This document shows positions 30,591-37,519 of a stretch of DNA of 41,577 nt, in pieces. Position numbers and translations under genes: made by a program. The first letter of the stretch is position 1. The number at the start of each line of letters is the position of its first letter. The stretch covers positions 1 to 41,577 of the forward strand of contig NZ_JACJLV010000022.1 in NCBI RefSeq assembly GCF_016902415.1, read 5' to 3'. The stretch is from Mordavella massiliensis. GTDB taxonomy: Bacteria; Bacillota; Clostridia; Lachnospirales; Lachnospiraceae. The notes under the pieces are model-generated. The model ran no database searches. It had not been told where the DNA came from and was given only the letters and a program-made list of their open reading frames with translations.

Positions 30591-31106
30591 CTATTTTGTG
30601 GTGCTTCCGAATCCACCGTTTCGGATCCCTTCCGCATCGTCATCTGCCGTAATACCATACTCCACAAAGATTCCCTGCATAAATCCGGTTCCGGCGGCTA
30701 ATTCCACCGTCTTTCCTTCTTTACTGTCGTTGGTGATCTTTGCAAAAATATGCCCTTCGTTATCTGAACCGTAATAGTCACTGTCAATGATGCCCACGGT
30801 ATTATTCAGCTGCAGACGGTACTTGAATCCCAGTCCGCTTCTCGGATAGCACTTCAGCACCCAGTCCAGGTCCATTTTTACACGGATTCCGGTAGGGATC
30901 TTCACCGTCTCCTCCGGCGCAAGGGTTATGGATACCGGAGTATAGAAGTCATATCCCGCGGATCCTGCGGTTGCCCGCCTGGGCAGGCAGATCCTGTCAT
31001 AAATCTCCCGGATCTCTGTTTCCGGCGCTGCACCAAATGAATCCTGATATCCTTCCAGGAACTGTCCGAAGCTTACTTTCTCAAACTGTGCGATTCTTTT
31101 TGCCAT
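30591..31106 (-). CDS. dut: dUTP diphosphatase-like protein
   Basis: The enzyme hydrolyses dUTP to dUMP and pyrophosphate, keeping uracil out of DNA. The trimeric dUTPase motifs occur in order: GSAGYDFYTP, YPRSGLGFK, NTVGIIDSDYYG, MQGIFVEYG and the end motif NGGFGSTTK. At 171 residues it is somewhat longer than the usual 140-150 because of an N-terminal extension of about 35 residues. Some divergence in the motifs means that a dCTP deaminase-like or other nucleotide role cannot be fully excluded. It starts 18 bases after the stop of the importer ATPase gene, so it is probably read with the T-box controlled tryptophan importer. Confidence 0.85.
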   Translation of the reverse strand: MAKRIAQFEKVSFGQFLEGYQDSFGAAPETEIREIYDRICLPRRATAGSAGYDFYTPVSITLAPEETVKIPTGIRVKMDLDWVLKCYPRSGLGFKYRLQLNNTVGIIDSDYYGSDNEGHIFAKITNDSKEGKTVELAAGTGFMQGIFVEYGITADDDAEGIRNGGFGSTTK

Positions 31107-31124
31107 TTCACATTCTCCTGTTCT

Positions 31125-31898
31125 CTAGTTTCCACACTCAATACTGATCTCATTAAAGAGAGTCAGCACTTCTTCTACGGATACCGCCTGCTTTTCCTCT
31201 CCCTTTTTATCCAGGATCACCGTGCCTTCGTGCATCATGATCAGACGGTCGCCGTACTCTACCGCGTATCTTAAATTGTGTGTCACCATGATGGTGGTCA
31301 GCTTCTTTTCCCGCACGATCCGGTCTGTCAGTTCCATGATCAGATCCGCCGTCTTGGGATCCAGGGCCGCCGTGTGTTCATCCAGGATCAGGAATTCAAT
31401 GGGCGTCATGGTGGACATCAGAAGCGCCATGGCCTGGCGCTGCCCGCCGGAAAGCGCCCCCACCTTCACATCCAGTTTATCCTCCAGGCCAAGACCCAGC
31501 CAGGAGAGCTGCTCTCTGTAAAAATCAATGCGGGCCTTATTGGTGCCTCTTCCCAGTCCGTACAGCTTTCCTTTATTGTCTGCCAGAGACATATTTTCCA
31601 GGATCGTCATGGACGGACAGGTCCCCATGGCCGGATTCTGATAAACTCTTCCGATCTTTGCGTTTCTCTTAAATTCTTTTTCCTTTGTAATATCCCTGCC
31701 TCCCATCAGGATCTGTCCCGACTCCGCCGGGATGCTCCCGCAGATAATGTTCAGCATGGAGGTTTTTCCGGAACCATTGCTTCCCACCACGGAGAGGAAC
31801 TCTCCTTTTTCAATGGTCAGGTCAAATCCTTTAAACAGGCACATTTCATTGATGGTTCCCGGATTATAATATTTACTGATTCCTTTTAATTCAAGCAT
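31125..31898 (-). CDS. Amino acid ABC importer, ATP-binding protein (TrpZ-like)
   Basis: The 257-residue ATPase has Walker A GSNGSGKTS (about residue 39), signature LSGGQRQAMALLM, Walker B FLILDEHTAALD and the switch His in VTHNLRYAVEYGD. It overlaps the permease gene by 8 bases. The set of ATPase, single branched-chain type permease and a PF04392-like binding protein matches the TrpXYZ type of importer known from streptococci. The tryptophan T-box in front of the operon supports that substrate. Confidence 0.9.
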   Translation of the reverse strand: MLELKGISKYYNPGTINEMCLFKGFDLTIEKGEFLSVVGSNGSGKTSMLNIICGSIPAESGQILMGGRDITKEKEFKRNAKIGRVYQNPAMGTCPSMTILENMSLADNKGKLYGLGRGTNKARIDFYREQLSWLGLGLEDKLDVKVGALSGGQRQAMALLMSTMTPIEFLILDEHTAALDPKTADLIMELTDRIVREKKLTTIMVTHNLRYAVEYGDRLIMMHEGTVILDKKGEEKQAVSVEEVLTLFNEISIECGN

Positions 31899-32772
31899 CT
31901 GCCTTCACCTTCTTCTTTCTTTCCATACTGATCAGCAAAATGATCAGGAAAAGCACTGCTGTGATCAGCTTCATGGCCTGGGGCTCAAAGCTTCGAAGCG
32001 CTATGGCCACACATGCCTTGTAGATCACAGAACCGATCAGTACCGCGGAGGTTGCTTTCAAAAGCGTTACCTTGCGGAACAGGCTGGTGCCGATGATCAC
32101 GCTTGCCAGACCAATGACAATGGCTCCGGTTCCGCTGGAGATCTCAAACACCCGCTCCTCCTGGGCAAAAACACAGCCGGCCAGAGACACCAGGCCGTTT
32201 GCGATAGCCAGACCTAAGATCTTCACATTTCCCTGATCCTTTGCAAGGGAGGTAACCAGCACCGCATTGTCTCCGACCGCTCTTAACAGAAAACCGGACT
32301 TCGTCTTTAAGTACAGATCCAGGATTACCTTGCAGACAATGGTAAGAAGGAAGATCAGGATCAATGTGGTGTAAGGCGAAAGCGCCTTGGGGATCAGTCC
32401 TTCGATCCGGTCGTTCTTAAAAATGGTCTCCTGGGAGAACAGCGGTACATTGGAAGTTCCTGCAATATAAAGATTGATGGACCACAAAGCCGTCATCATA
32501 ATGATACCGGACAACAGATCCCTTACCTTTCCTTTTACATGGATCAGTCCCGTGCAGATTCCTGCCAGAACGCCTGCCAGAAAGGCGATCGGAAGAGTCA
32601 GATACGGATCCATGCCTCTGGTGATGAGGGCGGCTGTTACCGCCGCTCCCAGAGGAAAACTTCCGTCTACAGTAAGATCCGGAAAATCCAGGATCTTGTA
32701 TGTGATATAAACTCCCAGTGCAAGGATCCCGTAGATCAGGCCCTGCTCCAGTATGGTAATGAAAAAGTTCAT
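31891..32772 (-). CDS. Amino acid ABC importer, permease (TrpY-like)
   Basis: The 293-residue membrane protein has about eight to nine helices and belongs to the BPD_transp_2 (LivH-like) permease family. The N-terminus MNFFITILEQGLIYGILALG and the segment DFPDLTVDGSFPLGAAVTAA are typical of permeases paired with PF04392 binding proteins. It lies 18 bases downstream of the binding protein gene. As the only permease in the operon it should act as a homodimer. Confidence 0.9.
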   Translation of the reverse strand: MNFFITILEQGLIYGILALGVYITYKILDFPDLTVDGSFPLGAAVTAALITRGMDPYLTLPIAFLAGVLAGICTGLIHVKGKVRDLLSGIIMMTALWSINLYIAGTSNVPLFSQETIFKNDRIEGLIPKALSPYTTLILIFLLTIVCKVILDLYLKTKSGFLLRAVGDNAVLVTSLAKDQGNVKILGLAIANGLVSLAGCVFAQEERVFEISSGTGAIVIGLASVIIGTSLFRKVTLLKATSAVLIGSVIYKACVAIALRSFEPQAMKLITAVLFLIILLISMERKKKVKADA

Positions 32773-32790
32773 GAAAATGCCTCCTAGTGT

Positions 32791-33804
32791 TTACTCCGCA
32801 GTGATCTCGTCAAAGTTTTCTACCGCAGAGGATATTAATGCTTCCGGAATGGTAATGCCAAGATTTTCCGCCACTTTGGTATTCACATAGAATCCGGGTT
32901 CTGTGATCACTTCGCTGGCCATCTCGGAAGCCTCTTTTTCTCCTTTGAGGATCTGGGCCGCCATCTTGCCGGTCTGCTCGCCAAGGGCGATATAGTCGAT
33001 TCCCTCTGCAGCCAGACATCCGATCTTCACCTGCTCGATCTCGCTTCCAAATACCGGAACCTTCTGCTCATTTGCCTTCTCCAGAATGGTAGGAAGAGAA
33101 GCCACCACCGTGTTGTCTGTCAGGTTGGTGATGCAGTCCACCTTGCTTAACAGATCGTCTGCAGCAAGAGCCACGTCCGCTGTGGTGGAGATGCCTGTGG
33201 TCACCAGTTCAAATCCATAATCTCCTGCCAGAGCTTCGTATTCTTCAATGGCAGATACCGAATTGGCCTCGCTGGTCGTATACATGATTCCCAGGGTTTT
33301 TGCGTCCGGAAGGATCTCCCGCATCATTTTCAACTGTTCCTCAATGGGCAGTTTATCCGAAGTTCCTGTCACATTGCCTACCGGCATGCCGTCCGCATCG
33401 GTCAGTTCCGCAGCCTCTGTATCGGTGACTGCTGTATAAACCACCGGAATATCTGTATCCATGGCCGCGTTGTATGCGCTCTGTGCACTGGGCGTTGCGA
33501 TGGCGCAGATCAGATCCACACCGGAAGACACGAAGCTGTCGGAAATCTGTCCTGTGGTTCCCATGTCAGAAGCCGCGTTCTGATAATCCACCGTCAGATT
33601 CTCTCCTTCCACAATCCCTTCTGCCTCAAGGCCGGCCAGGAAACCTTCCCTGCAGTTATCCAGAGAACCATGCTCTGCAAACTGGGAGATCCCGATGGTA
33701 TAACCGTCTTCTCCGCCGCTTTCGGAAGAGCCGGAGCCGCATCCTGCCGCCATCACTGCTGTCATCGCTGTTACCAAAAGTCCTGCCATTAATTTCTTCT
33801 TCAT
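32791..33804 (-). CDS. ABC importer substrate-binding lipoprotein (TrpX-like)
   Basis: The start at 33804 follows AAGGAG with about 9 bases and gives a proper signal peptide; an upstream ATG-like start at 33852 adds a basic tail. The 337-residue protein begins MKKKLMAGLLVTAMTAVMAA, then the lipobox Cys, and a Ser/Gly-rich linker. The mature part fits PF04392 binding proteins: YTIGISQFAEHGSLDNCREG, DLICAIATPSAQSA and LGIMYTTSEANS. The operon leader is a T-box with specifier UGG, so tryptophan is the most probable ligand. Confidence 0.9.
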   Translation of the reverse strand: MKKKLMAGLLVTAMTAVMAAGCGSGSSESGGEDGYTIGISQFAEHGSLDNCREGFLAGLEAEGIVEGENLTVDYQNAASDMGTTGQISDSFVSSGVDLICAIATPSAQSAYNAAMDTDIPVVYTAVTDTEAAELTDADGMPVGNVTGTSDKLPIEEQLKMMREILPDAKTLGIMYTTSEANSVSAIEEYEALAGDYGFELVTTGISTTADVALAADDLLSKVDCITNLTDNTVVASLPTILEKANEQKVPVFGSEIEQVKIGCLAAEGIDYIALGEQTGKMAAQILKGEKEASEMASEVITEPGFYVNTKVAENLGITIPEALISSAVENFDEITAE

Positions 33805-33917
33805 AATTTTGTCTCCTTTTCTTTTTTTGATGCGAGATGCGTTTGCCAGCATCCCGGATTGTTAGGAGAGAAAATAGATCCGGACGGCGCCGCCATGTTA
33901 TAACCGTGTTATGAAAT

Positions 33918-34193
33918 AAAAAACCGCCTCAAACATAAGGTTTGAGGCGGTAATATAATCATATCATCGCGGTACCACTCAAATTGACGAATCGTCCACT
34001 TTTCTCATGTACTAACATACACTCCTGATTGATAACGGGTTCGGTTCCCGACAAACCATACTCTCCGAAGATTTCAGGCCGCCCTCGAAAGTCCATTCAC
34101 TGACCGGATCCATACGGCAATCCCACCGCCTGCCGCTCTCTTTGACTTCTCTAGATCAGCTACTACTCTTTCTCATCGGTTTTTCTTTTTACA
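33918..34193 (-). ncRNA. T-box riboswitch, specifier UGG (Trp)
   Basis: The minus-strand leader begins with the T-box opening (GATGAGAAAGAGTAGTAG near 34182-34165). It carries a stem I specifier region GTGAATGGACTTTC in which GAA-TGG-A places the Trp codon at the specifier, the T-box bulge TGGTACCGCG (33968-33977), and a 12-bp terminator ACCGCCTCAAAC/GTTTGAGGCGGT (33923-33951) followed by six T. Uncharged tRNA-Trp would favour the antiterminator and turn on the importer. The variable T-box base is U, which pairs by wobble if the tRNA discriminator is G. Confidence 0.9.
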
Positions 34194-34199
34194 CGTATT

Positions 34200-34228
34200 A
34201 CTTTAATTCAACAAAGTACATTTGTCAA
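34200..34228 (-). promoter_or_regulatory. Promoter of the Trp T-box operon
   Basis: Minus-strand TTGACA (34223-34228) and TAAAGT (34200-34205) are 17 bases apart, directly before the T-box opening. Confidence 0.6.
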
Positions 34229-34259
34229 GACAAAGTTTGTTAAATGTTTCTGTTATCTG

Positions 34260-35660
34260 TTATTTCTTACTCTTAATAACCGGAACCGGAGTCTCATCCT
34301 TCATATCCAGGTTATTGATGTATTTCTTGGTTTCACGAACAATCTCATTGGACAGCAGCAGAACCGCTATCAGGTTCGGTACGGCCATGAAGGCGTTCAG
34401 GGTATCGGCGATCAGCCATACCAGGTCAAGAGCTACAACCGGAGCGATCACTGCAACTGCGATGTACAGGCAGCGGTATCCGATCAGGACGCCTTTACCA
34501 AATCTTCCTGCAAAGTATTCCACGCAGCGCTCACCGTAGTATGCCCATCCGAGAATGGTGGAGTAAGCGAAAGTGATGATACCAAGAGTCAGGATCAATG
34601 GGCCAAGAACCGGGATCTGTCCGAATGCCAGAGAAGTCAGGATACCGCCGTCAGATACTTCGTCTGCATTGATGTTCGGGTTCTTCATAATGGTCGTTAC
34701 CAGTACAAGACCAGTCATCAGACAAACAACTACTGTATCCCAGAAAGTACCGGTAGAGGATACCAGCGCCTGACGAACCGGGTTTCTGGTCTGAGCCGCT
34801 GCAGCTGCGATAGGAGCAGAACCCATACCAGATTCATTGGAGAACAGACCTCTTGCAATACCAAAACGCATCGCCATCAGGATACCGGTACCAACCAGAC
34901 CGCCGGCTGCCGCGCCAGGTGTGAATGCAAGTCTGCAGATCGTTGCGATCGCAGGAATGATAAAGTCATAGTTCATGCCAAGGATGATAAGACATCCCAG
35001 CACGTAGAAGACGGCCATGAAAGGAACCAGCTTCTCACATACGTTTGCAATAGATTTAATTCCGCCGAAGATAACGAAAGCGGTAAGAGCAGCGATCACG
35101 ATGCCGACTGCCAGCGGAGGAATATTAAAGTTCTCGTTTGCAACGGTTGCGATGGCATTTACCTGTGTCGCACATCCGATACCGAAGGATGCAAGACCTG
35201 CCAGGATCGCAAACAGCATACCGAGCCACTTCATGTTCAGTCCGCGCTCCAGTGCGTAGAAAGCACCGCCCTGCATACGTCCGTCTTCTGTCTTCACTCT
35301 GTATTTTACAGCGATCAGTGATTCTGAATATTTGGTAGCGATTCCGAATACACCACTGAGCCAGATCCAAAGAACCGCTCCGGGGCCGCCCATGGCGATG
35401 GCCGTACCGACACCGATGATGTTACCGGTACCAATAGTAGCGGCAAGAGCCGTGGTCAGCGCTCCGAACTGGGATACTTCACCTTCTGCCTCCGGGTCCT
35501 TGGTTACGGAAAGCTTAATACCTTTTCCGATGGAGTGTCTCTGAATGAATCCTGTCCGGAACGTCATAAAAACATGGGTTCCAAGAAGCAGGATGATCAT
35601 AGGCCAGCCCCAAACCACACCGTTGACTGTTGTCACAACATTGTTAATGGCATCAAACAT
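34260..35660 (-). CDS. Alanine/glycine:cation symporter, AGCS family
   Basis: The start at 35660 is used because the longer frame (to 35816) covers promoter DNA and because AAGGGGG precedes 35660. The 466-residue membrane protein has about ten to twelve helices and the family marks TALAATIGTGNIIGVGTAIA and RGLFSNESGMGSAPIAAAAA. It imports alanine, glycine or D-alanine with sodium. It is a single-gene unit; its stop lies 31 bases upstream of the -35 box of the Trp T-box operon, and no clear terminator is visible between them. Confidence 0.93.
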   Translation of the reverse strand: MFDAINNVVTTVNGVVWGWPMIILLLGTHVFMTFRTGFIQRHSIGKGIKLSVTKDPEAEGEVSQFGALTTALAATIGTGNIIGVGTAIAMGGPGAVLWIWLSGVFGIATKYSESLIAVKYRVKTEDGRMQGGAFYALERGLNMKWLGMLFAILAGLASFGIGCATQVNAIATVANENFNIPPLAVGIVIAALTAFVIFGGIKSIANVCEKLVPFMAVFYVLGCLIILGMNYDFIIPAIATICRLAFTPGAAAGGLVGTGILMAMRFGIARGLFSNESGMGSAPIAAAAAQTRNPVRQALVSSTGTFWDTVVVCLMTGLVLVTTIMKNPNINADEVSDGGILTSLAFGQIPVLGPLILTLGIITFAYSTILGWAYYGERCVEYFAGRFGKGVLIGYRCLYIAVAVIAPVVALDLVWLIADTLNAFMAVPNLIAVLLLSNEIVRETKKYINNLDMKDETPVPVIKSKK

Positions 35661-35784
35661 AAATTCAAGCCCCCTTTTCTTTTCTCTTTTCCTTTGTCTG
35701 TACATGTTTTGTTGAAATGTTACTATGCCCGCGCAAGAGAACCTTACCTCCTTCCGCAGTTCTCCCGCCTTCAATCTTAGCTTC

Positions 35785-35813
35785 ATTCTACATGAATATA
35801 TTGAAAATAGCAA
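35785..35813 (-). promoter_or_regulatory. Promoter of the AGCS symporter
   Basis: Minus-strand TTGCTA (35808-35813) and TAGAAT (35785-35790) are 17 bases apart. Confidence 0.5.
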
Positions 35814-35943
35814 CATTTGTTATAAAAATGACATATTATTCGTCATTCTGACTAATGATGTTTGAATTTTAGTACAATTTATGCCGTGGATATAAGGGTT
35901 ATTCCATATACTTATTTCAAATATCTGTCTATTCTGAACAAAA

Positions 35944-35989
35944 GAAGAAATCCCTGCAAAAAAGATTTCTTTTCTGCAGGGATTTCTTC
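35944..35989 (-). terminator. metA terminator
   Basis: A perfect 15-bp stem pairs 35944-35958 with 35975-35989 around a 16-base loop, followed by a T-rich stretch (CTTTTG) on the minus strand. It lies 24 bases after the metA stop. Confidence 0.8.
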
Positions 35990-36013
35990 ATCCATTTTTT
36001 CTTATTATTTTAT

Positions 36014-36934
36014 TTAAAACGGCGTTCCGTACAGATCGTACGGTGTTACCTGATAGACATAATAGTTCAGCCAGTTGGTGTACAGGTTATTGGCCGCCGC
36101 CCGCCAGGTAAGAAGGGGCCTGACGGAAGGATCGTCCTCCGTATAATAATGCTTTGGCATCTGGATATCCAGGCCTTTGGAAAGGTCCCGTTTATACTCC
36201 TGATCCAGGGTGATCCGGTCATATTCCGGATGGCCCATTACAAAGATCTTCCGCCCGTTTTCCGCCATGGCAAGAAACAGTCCCGCCTCCTCGGACTCCG
36301 CCAGAATGGTAAGTCTGTCATCGGCGCGGACTTTGTCAATAGGCGTCTGGGTGTGCCTGGAATGCGGCGCCAGAAATACGTCGTCAAAGCCCCGCACCAG
36401 CGGGATCTTCCGGTTCAGCACCCGATGCCGGAACACGCCGAACACCTTCTGGGGCAGCATCTCTTTGTCGATGCCGTAATGATAGTAGATGCCGGCCTGG
36501 GCGCCCCAGCACAGATGCAGGGTGCTGGTCACGTGGGTTTTGCTCCACTCCATGATCTCCTTTAATTCCTCCCAGTAATCCACTTCCTCAAAGGGGATCT
36601 GCTCCACCGGCGCGCCGGTAATGATAAACCCGTCAAACTTCCGGTCACGGATCTCCTCGAACCGGTAATAAAATTTATTCAGGTGGCTGGTCGGCGTATT
36701 CTTCGATACATGAGAAGACACCATGACAAACGTAACATCCACCTGCAAAGGAGTATTGGACAGGGATCTTAAGATCTGAAGCTCCGTATCCTCCTTTAAC
36801 GGCATAAGGTTCAGAAGGCCGATGCTGATCGGACGGATATCCTGGTGCGTGGCCCGGTGCTCGTCCATCACAAATATATTTTCCTTTTCCAGTATTTCCC
36901 TTACGGGAAGATCATTCTGCACTCTGATGGGCAT
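36014..36934 (-). CDS. metAA: Homoserine O-acetyltransferase (MetA family)
   Basis: The enzyme acylates homoserine in the first step of methionine synthesis. The 306-residue length is standard. Cys142 in LHLCWGAQAG is the nucleophile, and His235 with Glu237 in MGHPEYD complete the catalytic group. Residue 111, in GAPVE, is Glu; in this family Glu here selects acetyl-CoA whereas Gly selects succinyl-CoA, so acetylation is predicted in spite of the usual name succinyltransferase. It has its own promoter, a GGAG ribosome binding site, a leader hairpin (36964-36996) and a terminator. No metB or metY gene is nearby. Confidence 0.95.
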   Translation of the reverse strand: MPIRVQNDLPVREILEKENIFVMDEHRATHQDIRPISIGLLNLMPLKEDTELQILRSLSNTPLQVDVTFVMVSSHVSKNTPTSHLNKFYYRFEEIRDRKFDGFIITGAPVEQIPFEEVDYWEELKEIMEWSKTHVTSTLHLCWGAQAGIYYHYGIDKEMLPQKVFGVFRHRVLNRKIPLVRGFDDVFLAPHSRHTQTPIDKVRADDRLTILAESEEAGLFLAMAENGRKIFVMGHPEYDRITLDQEYKRDLSKGLDIQMPKHYYTEDDPSVRPLLTWRAAANNLYTNWLNYYVYQVTPYDLYGTPF

Positions 36935-36963
36935 GGCTGTCTCTCCTTTTTACAAAAACTATG

Positions 36964-36996
36964 ATACCGCGCCTTTCGGTCAAAAGCGCGCGGTAT
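36964..36996 (-). promoter_or_regulatory. Leader hairpin of metA
   Basis: ATACCGCGC (36964-36972) pairs with GCGCGGTAT (36988-36996) in the short leader of metA, about 30 bases before the start codon. There is no T run after it and no SAM riboswitch core. It may affect RNA stability or translation. Confidence 0.45.
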
Positions 36997-37013
36997 GTAC
37001 GTACAATACATAA

Positions 37014-37042
37014 ATTATACCCTCTCGGGAAAATCCCGTCAA
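37014..37042 (-). promoter_or_regulatory. Promoter of metA
   Basis: Minus-strand TTGACG (37037-37042) and a perfect TATAAT (37014-37019) are 17 bases apart. The -35 box begins 4 bases from the palindromic repeat at 37046. Confidence 0.7.
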
Positions 37043-37045
37043 TAT

Positions 37046-37099
37046 CAAATGGGGACGGGGGATTTCTGAAAATCCCCCGTCCCCATTTGTCCCCATTTG
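37046..37099. repeat. REP-like palindrome with an extra half copy
   Basis: A perfect 20-bp inverted repeat (37046-37065 with 37070-37089, loop CTGA) is built around GGGGACGGGGG. The outer ten bases TCCCCATTTG are repeated directly at 37090-37099. It lies between the cysteine-rich protein and metA. It may act as a terminator for the former, although the T run is weak. The form resembles palindromic repeats spread by REP-associated transposases. Confidence 0.7.
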
Positions 37100-37103
37100 A
37101 CCT

Positions 37104-37421
37104 TTAGATGGATTTCTGGAATGTGGCGCAGGCCGTCTCCTGGCAGCGGCAGGCGTCTCCGCCTTCTACGCTGATCTTGCCCGCCTGGCATTCACATTCT
37201 TTGTTGTACATGCAGTCTTTTGCCTTACAGTCGATGCTGCTGTAAGCGGATGCTTCTTTGGCCGAGTTGCTCATGGACTGGCCTTTTCTCTTCTCAAAGC
37301 TGTCGCAGCAGGTGTCTTCCGCCTGCTTTGCGGTATTTCCGCCCACCACGATCCTGTCCAGGCAGCAGTAGTTATTCTGGTTGTGCGTACAAGTCTGCAC
37401 GGTACATTTCAGTTCCGGCAT
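37104..37421 (-). CDS. Cysteine-rich DUF1540 protein
   Basis: The start at 37421 follows AGGAGGG; a start at 37487 would add 22 residues without family resemblance. The 105-residue protein has two DUF1540-like cysteine clusters, an N-terminal one (LKCTVQTCTHNQNNYCCLDR, then DTCCDSF) and a C-terminal one (IDCKAKDCMYNKECECQAGK, then DACRCQETACATF), joined by a Ser/Ala-rich linker. Each cluster probably binds a metal ion. The function of the family is unknown; members are frequent in spore-forming Clostridia. It lies about 100 bases downstream of thrS on the same strand. Confidence 0.85.
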   Translation of the reverse strand: MPELKCTVQTCTHNQNNYCCLDRIVVGGNTAKQAEDTCCDSFEKRKGQSMSNSAKEASAYSSIDCKAKDCMYNKECECQAGKISVEGGDACRCQETACATFQKSI

Positions 37422-37519
37422 AATATCCCTCCTGTTCTTTTTGGAACTATGATCGAAGGTTATTATGCCCGTTTTTCTATCTTTCAAACATCCAGGTTTT
37501 CATATATTTTTAAAAAATA

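Larger units (their letters stand above)
35661..36013. other. Intergenic region between metA and the symporter
   Basis: This AT-rich stretch of 353 bases holds the metA terminator (35944-35989), the symporter promoter (35785-35813) and a leader of about 118 bases. The leader contains a GAGAAC/GTTCTC hairpin (about 35739-35766) with an AAGGAGG inside its loop. No gene or known riboswitch is recognised. Confidence 0.5.

Noticed and set aside
36935-37042. SAM riboswitch before metA
   Set aside because: The leader of about 70 bases has only one short hairpin and lacks the SAM aptamer core.
37046-37099. CRISPR array
   Set aside because: One palindrome with a half copy, no regular spacers and no cas genes.
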